Assembly (NCBI RefSeq): GCF_009833495.1
Contig: NZ_WUWG01000005.1
Span: 62,001 to 126,000, forward strand
Source of the DNA: Oceanomicrobium pacificus
GTDB taxonomy: Bacteria > Pseudomonadota > Alphaproteobacteria > Rhodobacterales > Rhodobacteraceae
Direction: 5' to 3'
DNA length: 64,000 bases
Shown: in pieces, positions 7,586 through 15,935 of the stretch
Layout: every line of letters starts with the position of its first letter
Numbering within the stretch: the first letter of the stretch is position 1
Made by a program: the position numbers and the translations under genes
Notes under the pieces: generated by a model
The model's database searches: none
The model's input: the letters and a program-made list of their open reading frames with translations, nothing else
Told to the model about the DNA's origin: nothing

Positions 7586-9949
7586 TCAGTTCGGCATCCG
7601 CAACACTTCGGCGCGCCCGTTCTTCTGCACCCGCACGGCATCCTCGCCAATGGCCGCCACGCTCCAGCCGCTGAATTTCTGCCCCGGCTCCACGCGGACC
7701 ATGCGCCCGCCGGGCAGCCGGATGAGCGCACGGCGTTTGGTCTTGCTGCCATAAATGCCGATCAGCGCCATTTCGCCCAGATTGATCCCGTTTTTCTGCG
7801 TTGCCGCGCGGGCCACATTGGCGCGGGTGGGCAGCGAGTTGATCTTGGTCTCGTCCACCTCGTTGAGCGAGGTGACGGAGAGGTTCTCTGCCGGTTTCGG
7901 TTTTTCGGGCTCTGCGGCCGGTGCCGGCGCGGGCTCCGGGGCGGGTTTCGGCGTCAGGGCGGCGACAACGGAAGCGGGGCGCTGGCGCGGGCGCCGCAGG
8001 CGCTCGGCTTCGGCCGCGGCCACCGGAATGCCGACTTCGTTGGGATCGGGGAACGTGATGGTGCCGGGCCGTTCGCGCGGGCGGTCTTCGGTCATGGCCA
8101 GAAGGCGCAGTTCCGCATCGGTCGGCGCGGGCTCTTCCTCCGGCGCTTCGGCTTCTTCCGGCGCTTCGGCCAGCGTTTCCGGCAGGCCCTGCGCGATGGA
8201 ACCGTCTTCCTCCAGCGTCATGGCGATTTCATTGTCGGGATTGGTGCCGTCCGGCCGCTCGATCGGCCGGTCTGCCACCACCACGTCGCCCGTCTCTGCG
8301 TCCAGCGTCACGCGGCCCGCCGTTTCCACGGCAACGCGCGTGTCGGCCTCCGCCGCTTCGGTCTCCTCCGCCGCGGCGACATCGGCTGCACCGGTATCGT
8401 CCGCGACAGGCTCGTCCGCAATCTCTTCGCTGCTGTCCGCTTCGGTCAGCGCGGCAAGGACGGCCTCTGCCGTTTGCGCGTCGCGCAGGTCGCGGGCCCG
8501 CAAGAGGCCCGGATCGATTGCCGCGAGCAGCACCGGATCGGTCAGCGGGTCCGGCAGGCCGGGCAGATCATCGGGACGGCCGAGCGGCCGGCCCGGCAGG
8601 TTGGCATCATAGCGGGCGGGCCGTTGGAACCCTTCGGCCGGTATTGCCGGATCGGCACCGAGCGCGGGCAGGGCGGCCAATTGCGGCAGGGCGGCGAGCG
8701 TTGGCGGCAGATCCGTCCGTTCCCCGTCCGTCGCGGCCGTCAGCATGGCCAGCCGCACCGGTCCGGACAGGCCTGCGGCGGCGTCCTCGGCATCCGATCC
8801 GGTGCGCAAGGCAAATGTATAGGCCAGATCGTTGCGGTTGCCGGTGATCGCACCATCCGGCGGCGGGTCGTTGCGCTGTTGCAGGTTCTCGGGCAGCAGT
8901 TGCGGCAGCGGCTGGCTCAGCCGGCTGGCCAATATGCCGGGCGCGGTCGGGGCGGACATGTCGAGGCTGCTGCGGAGCGCGGCGGCGAGTTTCAGCTGCG
9001 CGCGTGGCCCGCCCAAGCTCGGCACCTGGTCCCGCAGGACCGAGATCATCGGGACGCTGCGCGACGCATCGTCGGTCAGCGCCCGCGCGACAGCGGTACT
9101 GACCCGCGGCGGTCCGGCATCTTTGGCCGGTGTCTGCGGCAGACGCGCACGGGTGCGGAACGGGGTAAAGGCGGTCGCGTCCGGCCGGTCGGGCCGGGCG
9201 GCATCGGCAGGGGCGGGCGGCGCGGTCAGCGCAGCCGTGCCGGGGCGGACGGGCGCGCCGGGCGCGGGCAACTGCGACAGGGCCGCGCTTTCCTCTCCGT
9301 CCGGGCCGTTGGCGGCCGCGTGCAGGATTTCAGCCACTTGCGGCGGGTCCGGCCAGTGATCGAACGGGTCGACCAGAACATAACTGCCCGCCAGCAGAAC
9401 AATCGCGGCGGCAGCCGCCAGCGCGCCCTTGCGCCGACGCGCGGCTGACGCGCGGTCCACATAAGCGGTGAAGAGCGGCGGGTGGCCGAACCGGTCCTGA
9501 CCTTCGAGGGTCGAGAGTGCGGCCGGGATCAGGCCATAGGCCTCGGCGAACTGCTCGGCCTCGGCGCGGGTCTGGTCGGAGCAGGCGAGAACGGATGAAA
9601 ACCCGTCACCGTCCTGCGGGCCGACGGCCAGATGAAGCTGACGCGGTGGCAGGCCGGAAATGACCGACAGCGCCTCGAACGCGGCCTCCGTCCGGTCCGT
9701 GCCGGACGTGTCGCCCAGTTCGACCTGCCGGTCGTAGAGCTGGTCCGGCGGCAGCAGCAGATCGACGAGCGGGTCGCCTCCGGTCTCTGCCTTGATGTGA
9801 TCCGCGAAACGGGTGAGGCTCGGCGTCAGGGCCGGACTGTCAAGCGCGACCCGGCCCAGCTCCTGCCAACCCACCGGCTGGAGCCGTTCCATCAGACCGA
9901 TCCCCGACGGGGAAAGGTCAAGCGCGAAACTTGCCTGTCGTCTGCCCAT
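7586..9949 (-). CDS. Membrane protein: PilM/GspL-like head, TM helix, Pro/Ala-rich linker, PilP/GspC-like tail
   Basis: 787-residue protein of no confidently recognised family. Residues 1-165 begin FALDLSPSGIGLMER and include LVDLLLPPDQLYDRQVEL, which resembles the actin-like cytoplasmic domain of PilM/GspL/FtsA proteins but lacks clear nucleotide motifs. A basic patch (ARRRK) precedes one membrane helix at about 176-194. A long Ala/Pro/acidic low-complexity region follows, to about 715. The final 70 residues (GEMALIGIYG, ALIRLPGGRMVRVEPG, VRVQKNGRAEVLRM) look like the beta-rich periplasmic domain of PilP/GspC. The ATG at 9949 is preceded by AGGGTGG; an earlier in-frame start at 10063 has no site and adds a basic tail. 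No other pilus or secretion gene is adjacent. Confidence 0.6.
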   Translation of the reverse strand: MGRRQASFALDLSPSGIGLMERLQPVGWQELGRVALDSPALTPSLTRFADHIKAETGGDPLVDLLLPPDQLYDRQVELGDTSGTDRTEAAFEALSVISGLPPRQLHLAVGPQDGDGFSSVLACSDQTRAEAEQFAEAYGLIPAALSTLEGQDRFGHPPLFTAYVDRASAARRRKGALAAAAAIVLLAGSYVLVDPFDHWPDPPQVAEILHAAANGPDGEESAALSQLPAPGAPVRPGTAALTAPPAPADAARPDRPDATAFTPFRTRARLPQTPAKDAGPPRVSTAVARALTDDASRSVPMISVLRDQVPSLGGPRAQLKLAAALRSSLDMSAPTAPGILASRLSQPLPQLLPENLQQRNDPPPDGAITGNRNDLAYTFALRTGSDAEDAAAGLSGPVRLAMLTAATDGERTDLPPTLAALPQLAALPALGADPAIPAEGFQRPARYDANLPGRPLGRPDDLPGLPDPLTDPVLLAAIDPGLLRARDLRDAQTAEAVLAALTEADSSEEIADEPVADDTGAADVAAAEETEAAEADTRVAVETAGRVTLDAETGDVVVADRPIERPDGTNPDNEIAMTLEEDGSIAQGLPETLAEAPEEAEAPEEEPAPTDAELRLLAMTEDRPRERPGTITFPDPNEVGIPVAAAEAERLRRPRQRPASVVAALTPKPAPEPAPAPAAEPEKPKPAENLSVTSLNEVDETKINSLPTRANVARAATQKNGINLGEMALIGIYGSKTKRRALIRLPGGRMVRVEPGQKFSGWSVAAIGEDAVRVQKNGRAEVLRMPN

Positions 9950-10081
9950 TGCCACCCTGGAGAAGCGGTTTTTTTGGTCGATCTTCGCTTCTTCGTGGTT
10001 ACTATAGCGCGGACAGGCCGGTCGTGCCAGAAGCGGCTGCGCCGACCGGCGAATTTTCACCATGTTTCAGGAGGATCACCG

Positions 10082-10786
10082 ATGCTTCGACTGTCCCTTG
10101 CCCTCACGGCTCTCGTCACGCTCTGGTGTCCGCCGGCATGGGCCGACGAGATCATCCGGGTCGAAGGGGTCGGTGTGACCCGCGTGGCTCCCGACCTCGC
10201 GCGGATCACGCTCGGGGTGGACACGCAGGCCGAGACAGCCGCTGCGGCGATGGCCGGCAACAATGAGAGCATGGCGCAGGTGATGCTGACGCTGACTGAC
10301 GCGGGCGTGGCCAAGGACGATATCCAGACCGAGCGGATCAACCTGTCGCAAATCTACGGGCCGCGAGAACCCGACAGCCGCGGCCTGCCGCCCGTGATCG
10401 GGTTTGCGGCCTCCAATGCGGTGCGGGTGACGCTGCGCGATCTCGACGAGGTGGGCGGCGTGCTCGATGCGGTCAGCACCGGCGGCGCCAACCGCATCCA
10501 GTCCATCGGGTTCGACATCTCCGATCCGGGTGCGGCGCAGAACGCCGCGCGCCGCGATGCGGTGAGCGATGCAATGCGCCGTGCGGCGCTCTACGCGGAA
10601 GCGGCGGGCGTGACACTCGGCCCGGTGCTGAAAATCCTGGAGCCGGTGCAGTCGTCGGGTCCCATGCCGCTGATGATGGCCAGCCGCATGGCGGATGAAA
10701 GCGGCGTTCCTGTCGCGCCCGGCATGGTGGAAATCGGGGCCACGATCACGATGGAATTCGCCATCGTGCCCGCAGCCCCGCAATAA
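10082..10786 (+). CDS. Periplasmic SIMPL-domain protein (DUF541)
   Basis: 234-residue exported protein. The signal peptide is about residues 1-21, with predicted cleavage after PAWA. The mature part starts DEIIRVEGVGVTRVAPDLARI, the usual opening of the SIMPL/DUF541 (YggE-like) family, and includes IQSIGFDISDP and AARRDAVSDAMRRAALYAEAAG. Family members form oligomeric periplasmic assemblies, and E. coli YggE is linked to oxidative-stress tolerance; no catalytic activity is established. A strong AGGAGGA lies 7 bases before the ATG. It is divergent from the PilP-like gene and convergent with metY. Confidence 0.9.
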   Translation: MLRLSLALTALVTLWCPPAWADEIIRVEGVGVTRVAPDLARITLGVDTQAETAAAAMAGNNESMAQVMLTLTDAGVAKDDIQTERINLSQIYGPREPDSRGLPPVIGFAASNAVRVTLRDLDEVGGVLDAVSTGGANRIQSIGFDISDPGAAQNAARRDAVSDAMRRAALYAEAAGVTLGPVLKILEPVQSSGPMPLMMASRMADESGVPVAPGMVEIGATITMEFAIVPAAPQ

Positions 10787-10789
10787 GGG

Positions 10790-12082
10790 TCAGGCGGTCG
10801 CCGCGTCGAGCGCCTGATCGAGGTCGCGCATCAGGTCTTCGGGATCCTCGATCCCGATCGACAGGCGCACCACATCCGGATCGGCCCCTGCGGCCTTCTG
10901 CTGTTCGGGCGACAGTTGCCTGTGGGTGGTGGAGGCGCTGTGGATGATGAGCGACCTTGCATCGCCCAGATTGGCCACGTGGCTGAAGAGCTTCAGACTG
11001 TCCACGAGTTTCACGCACGCCTCGTAGCCGCCCTTCACCGCGATCGTGAAGAGCGCGCCGGCGCCACGGGGGCAGATCCGTTCTACCCGGTCGTGATAGG
11101 GCGACGAGGACAGGCCCGCATAGGTGACCCGCTCGATCCGGCTGTCGCCTTCGAGCCAGTTGGCGATCTTCACCGCATTTGCCACATGTTTCTCCATCCG
11201 CAGCGACAGGGTCTCGATCCCCATCAGCGTGTAATGCGCGGCCTGCGGGTTCATCGTCATGCCAAGGTCGCGCAGGCCCACCGCGATGGAATGGAACGTA
11301 TAGGCCATGGGGCCGAGCGCCTCGTGGAAGGTCAGCCCGTGATAGGCGGGTTCGGGCTCGGACAGGGACGGGAACTTGCCGCTCGCCGACCAGTCGAATT
11401 TGCCTGAATCCACGATGCACCCGCCGGTGACCGTGCCGTTGCCGGTCAGATATTTCGTCGTCGAGTGGACGACGAGCGTCGCCCCGTGCTTGATCGGGTT
11501 GCACAGGTACGGCGTGGCCGAGGTATTGTCGACGATGAGCGGCAGTCCAAGTTCCGCTGACAGGCTGCCGATCGCATCCAGATCGGTGATATAGCCGCCC
11601 GGATTGGCGATACTTTCGCAGAAAATCGCCCGCGTATCGTCATCCACCGCCGCGCGGACGGCATCGAGATCATCGAAATCGACAAATGTCGCGGACCAGC
11701 CGAACCGTTTGATCGTCTGGCTGAACTGGGTGACCGTGCCACCATAGAGCCGCGTGGAGACAACGATGTTGCAGCCCGGACCCATCAGCGGGAACAGCGC
11801 CATGATCTGTGCGGCGTGGCCCGAGGAGCAGCAGACCGCGCCAGCCCCGCCTTCGAGCGCGCAGATCCGTTCTGCCAGTGCCGACACGGTCGGGTTGGTC
11901 AGCCGCGAGTAGATGTAGCCGACCTCCTGCAGGTTGAAGAGCGCAGCCGCGTGATCGGCGTCGCGGAACACATAGGCGGTGGTCTGGTAGATCGGCGTCT
12001 GCCGCGCGCCGGTGGCCGGATCGGGCTGCGCCCCGGCATGGACTTGCAGCGTGTCGAAGCCCTGGCTGATCTCGTCACTCAT
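10790..12082 (-). CDS. metY: O-acetylhomoserine aminocarboxypropyltransferase (sulfhydrylase)
   Basis: PLP enzyme that makes homocysteine from O-acetylhomoserine and sulfide in methionine synthesis. It has 430 residues, as expected for MetY. Seen: QTTAYVFRDADHAAALF near the N-terminus, YSRLTNPTV, the PLP-lysine motif VVHSTTKYLTGNGTVTGG, and SIGIEDPEDL near the end. The ATG at 12082 (MSDEISQGF) has GAGGG upstream; an in-frame ATG at 12148 has none. It lies 80 bases downstream of the CoA-binding gene in the same direction, a common pairing. No SAM riboswitch pattern was recognised in that gap. Confidence 0.94.
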   Translation of the reverse strand: MSDEISQGFDTLQVHAGAQPDPATGARQTPIYQTTAYVFRDADHAAALFNLQEVGYIYSRLTNPTVSALAERICALEGGAGAVCCSSGHAAQIMALFPLMGPGCNIVVSTRLYGGTVTQFSQTIKRFGWSATFVDFDDLDAVRAAVDDDTRAIFCESIANPGGYITDLDAIGSLSAELGLPLIVDNTSATPYLCNPIKHGATLVVHSTTKYLTGNGTVTGGCIVDSGKFDWSASGKFPSLSEPEPAYHGLTFHEALGPMAYTFHSIAVGLRDLGMTMNPQAAHYTLMGIETLSLRMEKHVANAVKIANWLEGDSRIERVTYAGLSSSPYHDRVERICPRGAGALFTIAVKGGYEACVKLVDSLKLFSHVANLGDARSLIIHSASTTHRQLSPEQQKAAGADPDVVRLSIGIEDPEDLMRDLDQALDAATA

Positions 12083-12162
12083 CGTCGGATCCCTCATCTG
12101 GTTGCACTCGAAAGGCTTCAGACTAGGGCAGGCACGGCAAATTGCCATGAAAAATGAAACTG

Positions 12163-12606
12163 TCAGGCCATGCGGCCGATCAGGCGGGCATGTTCGATCT
12201 TGGTGCAGCGGTCGGACACGGTGTGCAGGCCCGCGGCTTCGGCACGTGCGGCAGCCGCAGCGTCACCGATCCCGAGCTGCATCCAGATACTGGAAATGCC
12301 GAGCGATCCCGCAGTGTCCAGAGCCTCCTCGACAATGCCGGCGACGGCTTCGGAGCGACGGAAAATGTCGACCATGTCGACGGTGGTGCCTTCAGGAATG
12401 TCGGACAGGCTCGCATAGGCCGGCGCCCCGAGGATCTCGGATCCGGCCTGTCCGGGGTTGACCGGGATCACGTGATAGCCGGCCGCCTGAAGATAGGCCA
12501 TGACCCTATGCGCGGGCCGCGCCGGATTGGGCGAGGCACCGACAATGGCGATGGTGCGCGTGCGCTCCAGAAGATCGCGGATATCGGCATCTAGGGTGAG
12601 CGGCAT
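12163..12606 (-). CDS. CoA-binding-domain protein (YccU-like)
   Basis: 147-residue single-domain Rossmann protein of the CoA-binding family (YccU type), related to the nucleotide-binding domain of succinyl-CoA synthetase. Seen: TIAIVGASPNPARPAHRVM (the glycine-rich loop), YHVIPVNPG, VDMVDIFRRSEAV, and the late SDRCTKIEHARL. Biochemical function is unknown. The ATG at 12606 has GGAGGAG about 9 bases upstream. A GTG at 12735 is in frame and would extend the protein through the terminator hairpin, which makes it unlikely as the main start. It is followed by metY. Confidence 0.88.
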   Translation of the reverse strand: MPLTLDADIRDLLERTRTIAIVGASPNPARPAHRVMAYLQAAGYHVIPVNPGQAGSEILGAPAYASLSDIPEGTTVDMVDIFRRSEAVAGIVEEALDTAGSLGISSIWMQLGIGDAAAAARAEAAGLHTVSDRCTKIEHARLIGRMA

Positions 12607-12649
12607 GGCAGGGGCTCCTCCGGGGGGGGCGCCAATGCAGGCCGCCACC

Positions 12650-12677
12650 AAAAAAAGCGCCCGGTCGGACCGGGCGC
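12650..12677 (-). terminator. Intrinsic terminator, possibly a leader attenuator
   Basis: Perfect 10-base-pair GC-rich stem (GCGCCCGGTC/GACCGGGCGC, 12657-12677) followed on the minus strand by a run of seven T at 12656-12650. It lies 120 bases past the stop of the YHS gene and only 44 bases before the ATG of the CoA-binding gene. It could therefore end the YHS transcript or act as an attenuator within a leader of the CoA-binding/metY unit. Confidence 0.85.
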
Positions 12678-12711
12678 AGGTATGGAACGAGGGACAGTGA
12701 GATGAAGCAGG

Positions 12712-12793
12712 CGTTCCGTGCTCTGCTTCCTTCACAGAGATAGGATGGCACGGAACGATCCCAAGGGCCGGTAATCAATTCGTGATCGTTCCG
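12712..12793 (-). repeat. Three complementary arms forming two mutually exclusive hairpins
   Basis: On the minus strand, arm A (12793-12784, CGGAACGATC) is complementary to arm B (12760-12751), and arm B extended to 12748 is also complementary to arm C (12721-12712, GCACGGAACG). Both pairings are perfect over 10 bases, share seven bases of arm B (12751-12757) and so exclude each other. A small inner stem (CTCTG/CAGAG, 12721-12739) sits in the B-C loop. The arms follow directly after the YHS stop codon and precede the terminator at 12677-12650. Confidence 0.65.
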
Positions 12794-12796
12794 CAG

Positions 12797-13249
12797 TCAG
12801 TTTTCACGCAATTGCGGCCAGTTGGCATCAGCCCGTTCGATATTGCCCGGGATATCCTCTGCCCAGATGGCACGCACCTGCGTGTCGAAATTCAGGTAGA
12901 GCTTGCCGTCATGGATGGTCCAGGCATCCGGTTCTGTCTTGGCAAGGGCCCCCTTGGAGGCCGCATAGGCGCAATAGCCGCCATATTGCGGGACGTAGCG
13001 GGCCGGATCGGCACGGAACATGTCGCGGTTCGCCGCGCTGGCAAACAGGAATGTCCCGCCGTCCCAGTCGGCCGTGAACTGCGGATCGCCCTTGATCGGC
13101 GCGCCGTCTGTGAAATAGGCGACCGGATCGTAGCCGCGGATGACAAAGCCGTCCTCGCCAAGGAAGAACCGGTCGGCATGGGCGGGCAGGGCCGTGCTGA
13201 GGGCCAGTGCGGTCAGGCTCGCAAGGGCGGCGCGTCGGGTCAGGGTCAT
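12797..13249 (-). CDS. Exported YHS-domain protein
   Basis: 150-residue protein with an N-terminal export signal, about 1-25 (MTLTRRAALASLTALALSTALPAHA); the twin arginine makes Tat export possible. The rest is a YHS domain: IRGYDPVAYFTDGAPIKGD, FLFASAANRDMFRADPARYVPQYGGYCAYA. YHS domains are small and thought to bind metals, for example beside copper ATPases; the role here is unknown. No metal-transport gene is adjacent. It is transcribed toward the terminator at 12677-12650. Confidence 0.87.
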   Translation of the reverse strand: MTLTRRAALASLTALALSTALPAHADRFFLGEDGFVIRGYDPVAYFTDGAPIKGDPQFTADWDGGTFLFASAANRDMFRADPARYVPQYGGYCAYAASKGALAKTEPDAWTIHDGKLYLNFDTQVRAIWAEDIPGNIERADANWPQLREN

Positions 13250-13327
13250 GGGGCATGGTCTCCGTGCGGTCTGTTCCGCAGATGAAGACGCGGCGGGATG
13301 GTCGAGGCAAGGGGCCTCGCGCGCTTG

Positions 13328-14122
13328 TTACCCGCGCAGGCGCCCGGCGGCATAGAGCGCGACGGCGGCCGCGTTCGACACGTTCAGGGACGCAAAGGGC
13401 CCCGCGAAGGGAATGCGGGCCAAACCGTCGCAATTCTTCTTGGTCAGGTCGCGCAGGCCCGGACCTTCGGCTCCGAGCGCGAGCGCCAGCGGCATGTCGC
13501 GCACCAGATCGAGCGCCGGCTCAAGGTCCTGCTCTGCCGTTCCGTCGAGCCCGATCGTCGCATAGCCCATTTCCGTCAAGGCGCCCATCGCGTTGGCAAG
13601 GTTGCGGACCCGCAGATAGGGTTGGCGCTCCAGCGCGCCCGAGGCCGTCTTGGCGAGCGCGCCCGTCTCGGGCGCCGCATGTCGCAACGGCGCGATCACG
13701 GCACGGGCGCCGAACACCTCCGCCGAGCGCAGGATCGCGCCCACATTATGCGGGTCGGACACACGGTCGAGCAAGAGCACGAGCGGTTTCTCGCCGCGCG
13801 GTGCACAGCGTTCGGAAACCGATCCCCAGTCGAGCGGGTCCACCTCGAGCGCCACGCCCTGATGCACCGATTGCGGGTCGATGGGCGCCTTGAACTTGCG
13901 CGGATCGACGACGTCGGGCGCGATCCCCGCGGCGGCAATGTCGGCTTCCAGCTTGTTGAGCGCGTTCGGGGTGATCAAGAGCTTGTGCCGCACCCGGGCC
14001 GGATTGCGCAGCGCGTCGCGCACCGCATGCAGGCCGAAGAGCCAGACACGCTGCGGCCCCTGACCCCGCGCTTCGCGTTCCTTTTCGACCACCCAGGTCG
14101 GCTTTTTGCCCGGCTTTGCCAC
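13328..14122 (-). CDS. rlmB: SPOUT-family RNA 2'-O-methyltransferase (RlmB/TrmH type)
   Basis: 264-residue methyltransferase, probably the 23S rRNA G2251 2'-O-methyltransferase. It has the small substrate-binding domain (WLFGLHAVRDALRNPARV) and the SPOUT catalytic domain with motif 1 LLLDRVSDPHNVGAILRSAE, motif 2 LALGAEGPGL and motif 3 IPFAGPFASLNVSNAAAVAL. The GTG at 14122 is preferred because GGAGGA lies about 8 bases upstream; an in-frame ATG at 14164 gives 14 more residues but has no such site. The exact rRNA or tRNA target is assigned by family only. Confidence 0.9.
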   Translation of the reverse strand: MAKPGKKPTWVVEKEREARGQGPQRVWLFGLHAVRDALRNPARVRHKLLITPNALNKLEADIAAAGIAPDVVDPRKFKAPIDPQSVHQGVALEVDPLDWGSVSERCAPRGEKPLVLLLDRVSDPHNVGAILRSAEVFGARAVIAPLRHAAPETGALAKTASGALERQPYLRVRNLANAMGALTEMGYATIGLDGTAEQDLEPALDLVRDMPLALALGAEGPGLRDLTKKNCDGLARIPFAGPFASLNVSNAAAVALYAAGRLRG

Positions 14123-14251
14123 CCGATCATCCTCCGTCGGTGAAGCCGCGCAATCTAAGGGCAAGGGGCAGGTCGCGCAAGGGACGGGCCGCGTGCTGGC
14201 CGGCCTTGCGCCACGTCACCGGACGCGCAGGAAAAGAGTCGCGTTTTCGTG

Positions 14252-14280
14252 TTGACCTGCGCTGCCCGTCGCCGTATTGA
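14252..14280 (+). promoter_or_regulatory. Sigma-70-type promoter for tRNA-Tyr
   Basis: TTGACC (14252-14257), a 17-base spacer and TATTGA (14275-14280). Transcription would begin near 14287, about 36 bases before the mature tRNA 5' end. A second TTGACA at 14277 has no convincing -10 partner. Confidence 0.5.
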
Positions 14281-14322
14281 CAGCCCGCGTCACCTGATGA
14301 TGCAGCAAGAAATTGCTGAAGT

Positions 14323-14408
14323 GGAGGGGTGGCAGAGCGGTCAAATGCAACGGACTGTAACTCCGTCGGGGAAACCCTACATAGGTTCGAATCCTATCCC
14401 CTCCACCA
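14323..14408 (+). tRNA. tRNA-Tyr (GTA anticodon)
   Basis: Class II tRNA with a long variable arm. Acceptor stem GGAGGGG (14323-14329) pairs with CCCCTCC (14398-14404); the discriminator is A14405 and CCA is encoded at 14406-14408. The anticodon GTA is at 14357-14359 in the loop ACTGTAACT. The T-loop GGTTCGAATCC is intact. The end of the neighbouring sulfotransferase gene lies only 18 bases beyond. Confidence 0.96.
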
Positions 14409-14426
14409 CTTAAAGTCTTCCAGCAG

Positions 14427-15353
14427 CTAAGTTTCCCGACTGTTCCGCGAGTGCCCCGAACGCATTGCCGCGTGGCGCACGTGCAGGTGCATTGATGGTC
14501 GTGCAGGATCAGAGGCGATCGGATGTTCGCAAACGAAATTGCCCTTTCCGCGTGTGACGGCGTTTCGGGTTCGGTGCGTGCAAACCGGATTTGATCGATC
14601 CAACCGTCTCGGGCTGCGGGCAGGCAGCTCAGCGAGTGAATCAACCGAGTCGGCTTGTTTCCGTCGGCACAGCCTACCGGCCAGCTTCATTCCCGGGAGG
14701 GGGGGGCTGAAATACCGGCCCCATACGCGATAATCTTCTGCGTAGAACTGCTTCAAGCTGGCAAGAGCTTCAGCGCTCAGCTCTTCGATGACCAGGTCCG
14801 ACCCGCCGGTCTGCTCATGGGGAATATGGAAATCTGCTCCGGTGTCGCGCAGCAATTGTTGCAACCGGTCCAGTTCAGACAGATCGAAAACGTGGGAAAA
14901 TCTTTCCGGCCGAACACCGAGATAGGTGCATTGCGGCGCGAAATGATGCCGGACGGCCTTGCTTGCCCGCGCGTAGGTTTCAATGTTGATTGCGAACGCG
15001 TTCACACTTGGCATGGTCGTCAGGTTGCGGGCTTCCACCGCCCGCTTTGCCGTTACCTCCAGTTCCGCGTAGTGCAGAATGCGGTTGCGGTAGCCCGACG
15101 GGAATCGGCTGATCGGGTCTCTCACGACACAGATCCACTCCCGTTGCGGCCAGATCAGCTTGGTCCGCCACAGCCGAAATCGCGGCGACCGGTAGATCTT
15201 GTGCACGCTGACATGTGAACCCCGTTTCCTGTTCCTGAATGGAACACTTGGCGCGCCACCATAGTGATCCAAAATCGCCGTCTTGATGGACGTGCTGGCC
15301 ACTTTGGGCACCGGAAAATACAGGTAGGGCGTCTCTTTGATTGGAACTGGCAT
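14427..15353 (-). CDS. Sulfotransferase family protein with unusual C-terminal extension
   Basis: Sulfotransfer_2-like enzyme expected to move sulfate from PAPS to a carbohydrate or other acceptor. The 5'-phosphosulfate loop VPKVASTSIKTAI lies near residue 15, and the 3'-phosphate motif CVVRDPISRFPSGYRNR near 75. The recognisable domain ends around FYAEDYRVWGRYF (about residue 215). The remaining 90 or so residues are basic, rich in Arg, Ser and His, and match nothing I know. Base composition is visibly less GC-rich than the neighbours, suggesting transfer. The ATG at 15353 is chosen; a GTG at 15374 is in frame and neither has a strong ribosome-binding site. Confidence 0.75.
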   Translation of the reverse strand: MPVPIKETPYLYFPVPKVASTSIKTAILDHYGGAPSVPFRNRKRGSHVSVHKIYRSPRFRLWRTKLIWPQREWICVVRDPISRFPSGYRNRILHYAELEVTAKRAVEARNLTTMPSVNAFAINIETYARASKAVRHHFAPQCTYLGVRPERFSHVFDLSELDRLQQLLRDTGADFHIPHEQTGGSDLVIEELSAEALASLKQFYAEDYRVWGRYFSPPLPGMKLAGRLCRRKQADSVDSLAELPARSPRRLDRSNPVCTHRTRNAVTRGKGNFVCEHPIASDPARPSMHLHVRHAAMRSGHSRNSRET

Positions 15354-15511
15354 GCGCAGGCGTCCCGGATTCACGGTGAAATGGAGGATGCGAAATTTAA
15401 CGTTTCACCGTTTCTTCCCTTGATGACACCATTTTCACGCAGCGTCTCCAACCGTCGCCGGTCCCTTTGCCGATTTTGCCAGAGGCGCTGGCAGGCAGGC
15501 TCGCGCGTCGA

Positions 15512-15811
15512 TTATCGGCGTGCCACGGAATAAAGCGTGTAGCTCTGGGTCTGGGTGACCATTTGCGCGGGGAGGGTCGCGGCGAGCGAGGCTGCGTCGG
15601 CGCTGCCTGTCGGGCAGGCGACCAGATCGGCCGCATCATCGAGGAAGTCGATTGTGAAGGCGCTTTCACCCGCGCGTCGGCATTCGTCGTCGCCGGACCG
15701 GTAGCCGCCGAGCAGGTTCAGCTCTGGATCGGGCTCGTCGATGGCCACCTGCGGCGCGGGCGAACATCCCAAAACCGCCAGAAGCGGCGCGAGCGCAATG
15801 GCTTTCTGCAT
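15512..15811 (-). CDS. Small putative lipoprotein
   Basis: 99 residues of unknown function. The N-terminus MQKAIALAPLLAVLGCS has a lipobox-like AVLGC, so the mature protein would be lipid-anchored at Cys16. The mature part is acidic, with three further cysteines (one at DDECRRAG, one at LVACPTGS). The ATG at 15811 has GGGAG 8 bases upstream; an ATG at 15829 is also in frame. It is flanked by the sulfotransferase and by a divergent oxidoreductase. No relative was recognised. Confidence 0.65.
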   Translation of the reverse strand: MQKAIALAPLLAVLGCSPAPQVAIDEPDPELNLLGGYRSGDDECRRAGESAFTIDFLDDAADLVACPTGSADAASLAATLPAQMVTQTQSYTLYSVARR

Positions 15812-15935
15812 CTCCTCATCTCCCTGCATTTGATTTTTCCGGTGCGCCCATCATAGCATTCCGGGCGCGCTGCGGTGGATTTCCTGCACGTGTGTCGCAA
15901 CTTTTGGTCTGGCGCAGGGTCGGGGGCACCGTTTC

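Noticed and set aside
12083-12162. Possible SAM-II or SAM/SAH riboswitch upstream of metY
   Set aside because: The 80-base gap lacks the conserved pseudoknot segments I know for these classes, and no matching pairing could be drawn.
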